A stretch of 36,828 bases of DNA. Source: Chloroflexota bacterium. GTDB lineage: Bacteria > Chloroflexota > Anaerolineae > Aggregatilineales > Ch27. The stretch lies in contig JAIOAT010000037.1 in the NCBI GenBank assembly GCA_019873685.1, positions 1 through 36,828 on the forward strand, given 5' to 3'. Below the pieces are notes generated by a model. That model did not search any database. It was not told where the DNA came from and saw only the letters and a program-made list of their open reading frames with translations. A program made the position numbers and the translations under genes. Shown here one piece after another: positions 15,279-22,200 of this stretch; the first letter of the stretch is position 1; the number at the start of each line of letters is the position of its first letter.

Positions 15279-16823
15279 ATGACCGCACCATCTGCTCCCT
15301 GTTCACCGTCCATCACCGGCCCGGTCAGCGGCGCTGTTAGACCGGGGGCAATCCATGTCGAAAGTCTGAGCGTCGCGTTGCGCGGGCTGCCGGTACTGCG
15401 CGATGTCAGCCTGCACATCGACGCCGGTGAATTCGTGCTGATCAGCGGCCCTTCCGGCAGCGGCAAGAGCACGCTGGCCCGCGCTCTGACTGGCCTGCTG
15501 CGCAGCCAGGAAGGGGTATCCCTCACCGGAACCATCGGGATTTGCGGCGGCGACGCCCTGCGCCTGCCGCCTGCCCAGGTCGCCCAGCAGATCGGCATCG
15601 TCTTCCAGAATCCGCGCGCTCAGCTTTTCAACCTGACCGTGGCAGAAGAACTGGCCTGCGGCCCGCGTAACCTGGGACTGGACGAGCAGACTGTCCGCGC
15701 CCGGGTATCCTGGGCCGCCGACGCGCTCGATCTGACTCCTCTGCTCTTGCGCCGCCTGGATGCCCTCTCCGGCGGGGAAATCCAGCGCGTTGCCATTGGC
15801 GCCGTCCTGACCATGGGGCCGCGCGTGCTCATCCTGGATGAGCCAACCTCCAGCCTGGATGTCCAGACTACCTGGCAGGTCGTTCGCGTGCTCAGGCATC
15901 TGCACGAGCAGGAGGGCACGACCATCCTGCTGATCGAGCACCGCCTGGGTGAGGTGGCTCATCTGGCAACGCGGGTGGTGTTGCTGGATGAAGGGCGTGT
16001 CGCCGCTGACGGCCCGGCGGCAAGCATCCTCCAGAACACGGCCCTGCTGCGCCGGCTGGGGATGCGCCGCCCGGCCCCTCAGCCAGTGGCAGACGGGCAG
16101 ACTCTGCTGGAACCTGACGGTGTGCACCCTACTGCCGACCAACCGCTGCTGATCCTGGAAGGGATCGAGGCCGGTTACGCCCGGCACACCGTCCTCAAGG
16201 ATATTCACCTGACCCTGTGGCCGGGCGAATTCGTCGCTCTGGCCGGGGATAACGGCGCGGGCAAGAGCACCCTGGCGCTGGTGGCCGCGGGTCTTAAGTC
16301 CCCCCGGCGCGGGCGGGTCATCTTCAATGGCCGCCAGCGGGTGCGGATGGGGCTGGATGTCGGGCTGCTCTTCCAGAACCCGCTGGATCAACTCTTCTGC
16401 GACACGGTGGACGAAGAGGTTGCTTTTGGCCCGCACAACTTTGGCTGCTTTGCGCCGGATGTGCACGCCCGTACGCTGGAACGCTGCGACCTGACCGCCC
16501 TGCAGTGGCGGCCCGTCCACGCCCTCTCCGCCGGGCAACAGCAACGCCTGGCGTTGGCTGCGGTGCTGGCCCTGCAGCCCGCCCTGCTGATCCTGGACGA
16601 ACCCACGCTCGGTCAGGACTGGCGGCACCTGGAGCAACTGATGGCCTTCGTCACCGATCTCAATGCGCAGGGGACAGCCGTCCTGATGATCACCCACGAC
16701 TACAAGCTTGTACACCGTTACGCCCACCGTCTGGTGCTGCTGCAGGAAGGCCGCATCGTGGCGGATGGACGGCCCATTCACCAGAAAGAAGGAGAGTTAG
16801 AACATGCGCTTCAACCTGCGTGA
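15279..16823 (+). CDS. ECF transporter fused double ATPase (EcfA-EcfA' type)
   Basis: The 514-residue cytoplasmic protein consists of two ABC ATPase domains in tandem. Domain 1 has Walker A GPSGSGKS (57-64), signature LSGGEIQR and Walker B VLILDEPTSSLD. Domain 2 (from ~residue 285) has GDNGAGKS, a variant signature LSAGQQQR and LLILDEPTLGQD. Q-loops read FQNPRAQLF and FQNPLDQLF, the latter typical of CbiO/EcfA proteins. Such fusions energise ECF importers of vitamins, cofactors and metals. The ATG at 15279 has no Shine-Dalgarno sequence because the attenuator hairpin fills the space. The first ~23 residues are low-complexity, but no better start exists downstream. It overlaps the S-like gene by 20 bp. 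Confidence 0.9.
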   Translation: MTAPSAPCSPSITGPVSGAVRPGAIHVESLSVALRGLPVLRDVSLHIDAGEFVLISGPSGSGKSTLARALTGLLRSQEGVSLTGTIGICGGDALRLPPAQVAQQIGIVFQNPRAQLFNLTVAEELACGPRNLGLDEQTVRARVSWAADALDLTPLLLRRLDALSGGEIQRVAIGAVLTMGPRVLILDEPTSSLDVQTTWQVVRVLRHLHEQEGTTILLIEHRLGEVAHLATRVVLLDEGRVAADGPAASILQNTALLRRLGMRRPAPQPVADGQTLLEPDGVHPTADQPLLILEGIEAGYARHTVLKDIHLTLWPGEFVALAGDNGAGKSTLALVAAGLKSPRRGRVIFNGRQRVRMGLDVGLLFQNPLDQLFCDTVDEEVAFGPHNFGCFAPDVHARTLERCDLTALQWRPVHALSAGQQQRLALAAVLALQPALLILDEPTLGQDWRHLEQLMAFVTDLNAQGTAVLMITHDYKLVHRYAHRLVLLQEGRIVADGRPIHQKEGELEHALQPA

Positions 16824-17415
16824 ACTGGTCCTGATCGGCACATTCGGCGCCCTGTGGGGCGTGATCGAAACCACGCTGGGATCGGTGATCCACCTGGCCA
16901 ATATCCCGTTCAAAGGGATCATCCTGGGTGGGATCGGCGTCACCATCCTGCTGATCGGTCGCCTGTTCGTGCCCCGGCGTGGGGCGACGCTGGCGATGGG
17001 GATCGTCACCGCCGTGCTCAAGATGTTCAGCCTGGGCCAGTCTGTGAACAATCCGATGCTCGCCATCTTCATCGAAGCGCTGCTGGCTGAAGGCGTGCTC
17101 ACCCTGCACGGCAGGATCAGCCGGAAAGCGTTTTTGCTGGCGGGCGCGGCAGCCATTGCCTGGAATTTCTTCCACCCCTTCCTGACCTGGGGCATCCTGG
17201 CCGGGCAGGGCATCCTGACCATCTGGACAAGCACGATAGAGAACGGAGCGCGGACGCTGGGTCTCAGCCCGGACCTGGCCTGGGCGGTTGTAGCCATTCT
17301 GCTCGGCATCCATGTGCTCGGCGGTCTGCTGGCCGGCTGGCTGGGCTGGCAGGTCGGGCAGCAGATCCGCCGCCGCCAGGCTGCCCCGCTGAACGATCCT
17401 GCTACATCCGCTTGA
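16804..17415 (+). CDS. Membrane protein, probable ECF substrate-binding (S) component
   Basis: The 203-residue, highly hydrophobic protein has about six predicted membrane helices: start LRELVLIGTFGALWGVIE, then PFKGIILGGIGVTILLIG, LAMGIVTAVLKMF, IFIEALLAEGVL, AGAAAIAWNFFHPF and a last helix IHVLGGLLAGWLGW. Size and topology fit ECF S components. It does not show the signatures I know for RibU, ThiT, BioY, FolT, PanT or CbiM, so the substrate is open. It starts inside the end of the ATPase gene, with AAGGAG upstream, and is followed by the pterin-fold lipoprotein and the T component. Together with the leader RNA, a molybdopterin-related or Mo/W substrate is the working hypothesis. Confidence 0.7.
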   Translation: MRFNLRELVLIGTFGALWGVIETTLGSVIHLANIPFKGIILGGIGVTILLIGRLFVPRRGATLAMGIVTAVLKMFSLGQSVNNPMLAIFIEALLAEGVLTLHGRISRKAFLLAGAAAIAWNFFHPFLTWGILAGQGILTIWTSTIENGARTLGLSPDLAWAVVAILLGIHVLGGLLAGWLGWQVGQQIRRRQAAPLNDPATSA

Positions 17416-17455
17416 ACTGGACTGGCGTTTTTCTCGACGACAAGGAGCGTCTTAC

Positions 17456-17938
17456 ATGCATACCAGACACCTGCCAGTAGCTTTGATCCTCCTCGCGGTG
17501 CTGCTGCTTGCCGCCTGTAGCCCCGCCGGGCAAGCCTCACCCACCCCGCCGCAGGAAGCCTCCGCGCCCGGTATCATCCTGACCATCAGCGGCGGCGATA
17601 CTGAGCGCACCTTCACGCTGGAGCAACTTCAGGCCCTGCCAGTGACCGAGGTCGAATCAGCGGACGGCCAGTATGTCGGTGTGCGGCTGGGCGATCTGCT
17701 GACCGAAGCCGGCTTTGACCTGGAAGCGATCGCCACCGTCCAGGCGGTGGCAGTCGACGGCTTCAGCAGCACCTACCCGCCGGAGCTGTTCACGCGGCAG
17801 GACGCCGTGCTGGCTTACGCCCGCAAAGACGGCAACCTGAACGCTGACGAAGCGCCGCTGCGCATGGTCATCCCCGGCGAAGGCGGCAGAATGCAGCCGC
17901 GCATGGTCAACCGCATTGAGGTGAGCGCCCAGGGATGA
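17456..17938 (+). CDS. Lipoprotein with sulfite-oxidase-like molybdopterin-binding fold
   Basis: The 160-residue exported lipoprotein has a signal sequence ending in the lipobox LAAC (Cys21), followed by a Pro/Ala/Ser linker. The mature part resembles a minimal oxidoreductase molybdopterin-binding domain (Pfam PF00174). It has FTLEQLQALP, then YVGVRLGDLLTEAGFD (normally WTGVPLRDLL), AVDGFSSTYP, VLAYARKDG, APLRMVIPG and a final MVNRIEVS. The cysteine that ligates Mo in sulfite oxidases has no counterpart here, so enzymatic activity is doubtful. Binding of a pterin or cofactor outside the membrane is more attractive. A good AAGGAGCG ribosome-binding site precedes it. It overlaps the T component by ATGA, which shows it is an integral part of the ECF operon. 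Such a lipoprotein is unusual for ECF systems. Confidence 0.75.
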   Translation: MHTRHLPVALILLAVLLLAACSPAGQASPTPPQEASAPGIILTISGGDTERTFTLEQLQALPVTEVESADGQYVGVRLGDLLTEAGFDLEAIATVQAVAVDGFSSTYPPELFTRQDAVLAYARKDGNLNADEAPLRMVIPGEGGRMQPRMVNRIEVSAQG

Positions 17939-18540
17939 CCGTAGAGCCGCGTCCACGCCCCGGCCCAACTGTGCTGGCCATGACTGCCGCGATGATCATC
18001 GCGGTCGCTGGCAGCGGCTGGTGGCCGCTGGCCAGCCTGCTGGCCATGTTTGGCCTGGCCCTGCGCCTGGCTCCGGCGGCGTTGCACGCCATCCTGCGCT
18101 GGCGCTGGCTGCTGCTGATCCTCATGCTGATCCTGCCCGGCGCGCTGTGGGCCGGACAGCCGGATGACCGCCTGCTGGGCATCGCTTACTCGCGCTCCGG
18201 CCTGATCCTGAGCCTGCAGATGGCCTGCCGGGCGACGACGATCTTGCTGGGGGTGAGTGTCCTGAGTCAGCGGGTGTCGGTGATGCAGATGGCCGGGATG
18301 CTGGAACGGGCCGGGATGCGGGACATCGGTTTTGCCATCGGCGTGGGCTTCCACGCCCTGCCCACATTGCAGCGGCGCTTTGTCACGGCCTACGCCGCTT
18401 TCCGGCTACGCGGCGGCTTCCGTCGGCGGCGCTGGCGCGGGCTGCAATTGCTGATCGTCACAGTGATCAGCGGGGCGCTGCGCTACGCTGAAGATGTGCT
18501 GATGGCGGCGCAAGCACGCGCCTTCCCCTACGACCACTGA
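17935..18540 (+). CDS. ECF transporter T component (EcfT/CbiQ family)
   Basis: The 201-residue membrane protein has four to five helices: VLAMTAAMIIAVAGSGWWPLASL, LLLILMLILPGAL, then ATTILLGVSV. The C-terminal cytoplasmic part has two Ala-Arg-Gly-like coupling motifs (AAFRLRGGF and AAQARAFPY) that in EcfT proteins contact the two ATPases. The family range is 200-270 residues, so this is a short member. It is the last gene of the operon. The stop is followed by a strong hairpin at 18555. With the double ATPase and S-like protein it completes a dedicated (group I) ECF importer. Confidence 0.85.
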   Translation: MTVEPRPRPGPTVLAMTAAMIIAVAGSGWWPLASLLAMFGLALRLAPAALHAILRWRWLLLILMLILPGALWAGQPDDRLLGIAYSRSGLILSLQMACRATTILLGVSVLSQRVSVMQMAGMLERAGMRDIGFAIGVGFHALPTLQRRFVTAYAAFRLRGGFRRRRWRGLQLLIVTVISGALRYAEDVLMAAQARAFPYDH

Positions 18541-18550
18541 GCAGCAGTGC

Positions 18551-18583
18551 AAAAACCGGCGGGATCGCCCTGATCCCGCCGGT
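18551..18583. terminator. Bidirectional terminator between the ECF operon and the NTPase gene
   Basis: A perfect 12-bp stem ACCGGCGGGATC/GATCCCGCCGGT (18555-18566 with 18572-18583) has a 5-nt loop. AAAAA directly before the stem becomes a U-run on the minus strand, so it ends the NTPase transcript there. The stem also lies 14 bp after the T-component stop on the plus strand. Confidence 0.85.
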
Positions 18584-18596
18584 ATCGCACTTCCTT

Positions 18597-19175
18597 TCAG
18601 GGCTGCGGCCCCGGTAGCGTGATCACATGCACCGGCAGCGGGGCCAGCCGCGTCAGCAGCGCCTCGACCAGGCTGGGCCGGATCACCACCAGCGCCCGCC
18701 GGTAGGCCGCCGCCCGCAACACATCCAGCGCAACCACCCAGCCCTGATTGCGCTCTAGCTCCAGCGGCCCGATCTCATCGATCACCAGCAGGTCGCACGC
18801 TCCGCTGGCCGCCAGCAGCGCCGCCCCACGGGCCAGCGCGTCCGGGACAAACTGCCAGTGCAGGGTTGCCACTGATTCGGCTGCACCATCAGGTGCGCCC
18901 GCACCGCCAGGTGCGCCCGCGCCCTGCTCGTGGCGGACAGCCAGCGGCCAGCACTGCGCCGTCGCCGGATCGAGCAGATCGATCTCGATCCGCGTGCCAT
19001 CCGCCGCGTAGCGCCCCGGCGTCAGCACACCGCGCACCGTCAGACCAGCGGCGCGAGCGACGGCAACAGCACGCAGGCACAGCAGCGTCTTGCCGCTGCC
19101 GGATGCCCCGCTGAGCAGGGTGATAACCGCTGGCGGACGAAACAGGCTTTCCAGCCAGTCACGATCAGAGTCCAC
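18597..19175 (-). CDS. THEP1-like nucleoside-triphosphatase
   Basis: The product has 192 residues from a GTG at 19175, chosen because AAGGA lies 7 bp upstream. The open frame continues to 19247, but that extension is Cys/Gly-rich and has no ribosome-binding site. The protein has a P-loop GASGSGKT (~23-30), an RGVLTPGRY segment matching the GFYTPE/R motif of THEP1-type NTPases, and the Walker B DLLVIDEIGPLEL typical of this group. A low-complexity insert GAGAPGGAGAPDG, encoded by a short DNA repeat near 18890-18920, sits in the middle. Such enzymes hydrolyse nucleoside triphosphates. Their physiological role is poorly known, and relatives sit near metal or cofactor genes in some genomes. It is 3' of the Fe-ADH gene, so probably the last gene of that operon. 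Confidence 0.75.
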   Translation of the reverse strand: MDSDRDWLESLFRPPAVITLLSGASGSGKTLLCLRAVAVARAAGLTVRGVLTPGRYAADGTRIEIDLLDPATAQCWPLAVRHEQGAGAPGGAGAPDGAAESVATLHWQFVPDALARGAALLAASGACDLLVIDEIGPLELERNQGWVVALDVLRAAAYRRALVVIRPSLVEALLTRLAPLPVHVITLPGPQP

Positions 19176-19249
19176 GACGCCATCCTTACCCACCCGCCGG
19201 GGATGCGCCGGCAACATGCCCGTACAGCACGCCGGAGCGCCCCCCAACG

Positions 19250-20401
19250 CTACAACGCCTGCGCCAGAATGGCCGTCAGTTCCTCCGTCGTCAGCGCAAT
19301 CGGATTGCCCTTCATTGAACTGGCGCGGCTGGCGCCTTCCACCACTACCGGGAAGTCGGCCTCGGTCAGGCCATAGTCAGCCAGCGGTGGGACCTCCAGG
19401 TCGTGGCACAGATCATGCACCCAAGCCACGCCATCAGCGGCGGTAGCGGTCAGCCAGCCGGTCAGCAGGTGAGCGACCTCGTCATAGCGCCGCAGAGCCG
19501 GGTTGGCCGGGTCGCGCGTCTGCAGCGCGCGGACATTAGCCTCCATCACGAAAGGGAGCAAGCGGGCGCAGATGGCCCCGTGCGGCGCGTCGAACATGCC
19601 GCCCAGCACCCCGGCAAAGCCATGTACGGCCCCCAGCGCGGCATTGGCCAGGGCCAGCCCGCCGAACAGGCTGGCCAGAGCCATGTCCTCCCGTGCAGCG
19701 GGATCAGGCGCCTGAACCACCCGGCGCAGCGAACGGGCGGCGCGCCCCAGTCCTTCGCGGCACAGCGCGTCCGTCAGCGGGTTGGCCCGGTGAGAGACGA
19801 ACGGCTCCACCAGCTGGGTCAGCGCGTCCAGACCGGTGCTTGCGGTGACCTCCGGAGGGAGGCTGTAGGTCAGTTCCGGGTCAACAATAGCCAGCCGTGG
19901 CAGCATCAGCGGGCTGCGCAGACTGACCTTGACCCGATGCTCCGGGGACAGCAGCACCGCGTTACGGGTGACCTCCGCGCCCGTGCCTGCGGTGGTCGGG
20001 ATGGCGATGCACGGCGCGGCGGGGCGAGTCAATGCACGCCCGCCCCCGATCACCTCCAGATAATCGAGCACATCGCCGTCATTGGTCAGCAGGGCGGCGA
20101 TAGCTTTGGCCGTGTCCAGGGCGCTGCCCCCGCCAAAGCCGATTACCAGATCGCAGTCGTCAGCGCGGGCGGCAGCGCAACCCTGTTGCACCACGGCCGT
20201 CGTCGGTTCCCCTTCCACCCGGAACAGCGTCACCGCCAGGCCATGCGCTGCCAGATCATCCAGCAGGGGCCGGGCGTGCTCGACAGCGAGACCGATCACC
20301 ACCAGCGGTCGCCGACCCAGTTCGGCAGCCAGTGGAGCCGCTTCCTGGAGCGTTCCCGGCCCAAAGAGGATGCGCGTGGCAGTGGCGAATTCGAAGCGCA
20401 T
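19250..20401 (-). CDS. Iron-containing (group III) alcohol dehydrogenase
   Basis: The product has 383 residues from the ATG at 20401. An upstream start at 20425 would overlap the preceding gene and lacks a ribosome-binding site, whereas GGGGA precedes 20401. It has the nucleotide-binding GFGGGSALDTAKAIA and the PTTAGTGAEVTRNAV motif. Metal ligands are recognisable in GLDALTQLVEPF (Asp) and in HGFAGVLGG and DAPHGAICA (His). The family reduces aldehydes/ketones or oxidises alcohols with NAD(P), including lactaldehyde, propanediol, maleylacetate and similar substrates. The substrate is unknown. The start lies 5 bp after the stop of the LsrG-like gene, so the two are co-transcribed and may treat the same carbonyl compound. 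Confidence 0.9.
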   Translation of the reverse strand: MRFEFATATRILFGPGTLQEAAPLAAELGRRPLVVIGLAVEHARPLLDDLAAHGLAVTLFRVEGEPTTAVVQQGCAAARADDCDLVIGFGGGSALDTAKAIAALLTNDGDVLDYLEVIGGGRALTRPAAPCIAIPTTAGTGAEVTRNAVLLSPEHRVKVSLRSPLMLPRLAIVDPELTYSLPPEVTASTGLDALTQLVEPFVSHRANPLTDALCREGLGRAARSLRRVVQAPDPAAREDMALASLFGGLALANAALGAVHGFAGVLGGMFDAPHGAICARLLPFVMEANVRALQTRDPANPALRRYDEVAHLLTGWLTATAADGVAWVHDLCHDLEVPPLADYGLTEADFPVVVEGASRASSMKGNPIALTTEELTAILAQAL

Positions 20402-20405
20402 CAGC

Positions 20406-20714
20406 CTATCCCCAGCCCGCGTCATCAGGATGGACGTTGTGGTACACGACGCTGTAGCGCGGCTCGGCCAGCAGGTCCGGCACAGCCTCCCGCCACTTCA
20501 GGTAGTGGGCGGTTTCCCGGTGCCGGGCGACATCTTCCTCGGTGCGGTAGACCTCCACCAGCACAAAGCGGGTGGGGTCGTCCTTCTGCTGGATGACATC
20601 GAACCGAACGATGCCCGGTTCCTGGATACTGTGCCGGGCGTTCTCGACAGCCACGGCCTTGAAGTCCTCGATCGCATCCGGCTTGACGTGGATATACACG
20701 TGAACGATGTGCAT
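20406..20714 (-). CDS. LsrG-like antibiotic-biosynthesis-monooxygenase (ABM) domain protein
   Basis: The 102-residue ferredoxin-like alpha/beta protein spans the whole length of an ABM domain. It opens [14 protein letters not shown], then has [36 protein letters not shown] and a C-terminal strand. The pattern is close to E. coli LsrG (QEEGNLRFDVLQ, AYKDEDAV, HKTTPHY), an isomerase of phospho-AI-2. No other lsr genes are present, so a general role in isomerising or oxidising a dicarbonyl or quinol is safer. A GGGGAGA ribosome-binding site precedes the ATG. The transcript has a ~129-nt leader with competing hairpins (see findings). The Fe-ADH follows. Confidence 0.8.
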   Translation of the reverse strand: MHIVHVYIHVKPDAIEDFKAVAVENARHSIQEPGIVRFDVIQQKDDPTRFVLVEVYRTEEDVARHRETAHYLKWREAVPDLLAEPRYSVVYHNVHPDDAGWG

Positions 20715-20849
20715 CAGGTTGTCTCCCCTGGCTATCCCCGGCCCGCGCCGTCGGGGCGCAAGCCGGGAGAGTCAGGCAGAATCCGGAGCATACCGGCTTC
20801 CGCCGCCAACGCAATCGGCTGGCTATACAGAGCCAAACCACTCAAAGGT

Positions 20850-20878
20850 ATTGTAGGGGAGCACGGGCTGCTGGACAA
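20850..20878 (-). promoter_or_regulatory. Promoter of the LsrG-like/ADH/NTPase operon
   Basis: On the minus strand, TTGTCC (20878-20873), a 17-bp spacer and TACAAT (20855-20850) form a good sigma-70 promoter. Transcription would start near 20843, leaving a 129-nt leader. The 330-bp gene-free interval 20715-21044 holds this promoter, its leader hairpins (20722-20770) and a -10-like box for nagA at 20989. Nothing else is evident there. Confidence 0.6.
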
Positions 20879-20988
20879 GGCACGGGCCAGCGCCGGAGGC
20901 CGGGAAATCGCGCCGTTTCGCAGCCGGGACACTGGCGCATCCGCGTCCCGCGCCGCCCAGGCTGTGGGAGCATGGCAGCCATCGGGTC

Positions 20989-20994
20989 TATAAT
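20989..20994 (+). promoter_or_regulatory. Possible -10 box for nagA
   Basis: A consensus TATAAT lies 50 bp before the nagA ATG. No recognisable -35 stands 16-18 bp upstream (GGGAGC at the expected place), so the promoter may depend on an activator or another sigma factor. The call is tentative. Confidence 0.35.
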
Positions 20995-21044
20995 CGTGCT
21001 CGGACGGGCGCGGGCATCCCCCGCTTCACACAGGGAGTAGCACC

Positions 21045-22184
21045 ATGCTGAGGCTGTACGGGCCATTGCTGGCAGCCAACGGCGTCCTTGCCGAAGGCGA
21101 AGTCATCCTCGAAGGCGGTCAGATCGCGGCCGTTCACCCCGGTCCGCCGCGAGCCACGCCGGACATCACCATTGACGGCGTTCTCCTGCCTGGCTTCATC
21201 GACCTGCAGATCAACGGCGCCTTCGGCCACGATTTCATGGGCGAGCCGGAATCCGTGATCGAAGTAGCGGCGCGGCTGCCCGCCACCGGCGTGACCGGCT
21301 TCCTGCCGACGATCGTCGCCGCCCCGCTGGATCACTACCGCCCCTGGCTGGAGCGGATCACCGCCGCCAGCCGTGAGACGCATGGTACACAGGTACTCGG
21401 TCTGCACCTGGAAGGCCCTTTCCTGAACGAAGCCCGCAAGGCTACCAACCGCCCGGAATTGCTGCGCCAGCCCAATGTGGACGAGCTGCACACGATGCTC
21501 AACGGCTTCGTCCGCCTGATGACCCTGGCTCCGGAACTGCCAGGCGCGCTGGAACTGGTGGCCGAATTGCGGCGCAACGGCGTCGTCGCTTCCGCCGGGC
21601 ACTCCGACGCGACCTATGAACAGGCGATGGCCGGCTTCGCTGCCGGGATCGCCTATGGCACGCACCTCTTCAACGCCATGCGTGGGATGCACCACCGCGA
21701 GCCGGGTCTGGTCGGAGCGCTGCTGGCCAGTCAGGTGCCGGTCGGCCTGATCGTGGATGGCATCCACGCCCACCCGGAGATGATCCGCCTGGCCTACCGG
21801 CTCAAGGGTTCCGCCGGGATCACTCTGGTAACCGACACCATCGCCGCCCTGGGCATGGCGCCGGGGACTTACCAGCTCGGCACGCAGCGCGTCACCACGG
21901 ACGGCGTCAGCGCCCGGCTGGCCGACGGCGTCACCCTGGCCGGGGCTGTACTGAGCATGGATGCCGCCATCCGCAACATGCGGGCGATCACCGGCTGCTC
22001 GCTGGCGGAGGCCGCGGCTATGGCCAGCACAACGCCCGCCCGCGTCCTGGGTCTGCCCCGCAAGGGCCAGATCGCCCCCGGCTTTGACGCCGATCTGACG
22101 GTCATGGACGAACAGGGACAGATCACCCTGACCATTGTCGGAGGCGAAATCGTGTACCGGCGCGCGGAAGCGACGCCAGAGTGA
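21045..22184 (+). CDS. nagA: N-acetylglucosamine-6-phosphate deacetylase (NagA)
   Basis: The 379-residue amidohydrolase-fold enzyme releases acetate from GlcNAc-6-P to give glucosamine-6-P in the cytoplasm. It shows GVLLPGFIDLQINGAFGHDF, where the usual HxH metal pair is QxN as in the mononuclear E. coli-type NagA. GLHLEGPFLN (metal Glu), SAGHSDATYEQA (His), THLFNAMRGMHHREPG and the catalytic LVTDT (Asp) follow. A GGGAG ribosome-binding site precedes the ATG. It could receive GlcNAc-6-P from NanE and the kinase encoded 20 kb upstream. No NagB deaminase is present in the window. The next gene starts 16 bp after its stop, so they are co-transcribed. Confidence 0.93.
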   Translation: MLRLYGPLLAANGVLAEGEVILEGGQIAAVHPGPPRATPDITIDGVLLPGFIDLQINGAFGHDFMGEPESVIEVAARLPATGVTGFLPTIVAAPLDHYRPWLERITAASRETHGTQVLGLHLEGPFLNEARKATNRPELLRQPNVDELHTMLNGFVRLMTLAPELPGALELVAELRRNGVVASAGHSDATYEQAMAGFAAGIAYGTHLFNAMRGMHHREPGLVGALLASQVPVGLIVDGIHAHPEMIRLAYRLKGSAGITLVTDTIAALGMAPGTYQLGTQRVTTDGVSARLADGVTLAGAVLSMDAAIRNMRAITGCSLAEAAAMASTTPARVLGLPRKGQIAPGFDADLTVMDEQGQITLTIVGGEIVYRRAEATPE

Positions 22185-22200
22185 GGAAAGGCAGGGACCA

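Noticed and set aside
14986-15282. A 98-codon open frame running through the riboswitch region on the plus strand
   Set aside because: It has no ribosome-binding site, a basic low-complexity composition and no family resemblance. It crosses the aptamer and terminator stems, which explain the sequence better.
15303-16781. A ~490-codon minus-strand open frame opposite the double ATPase
   Set aside because: The plus strand carries two complete ABC domains. The antisense product is Gln/His-rich noise.
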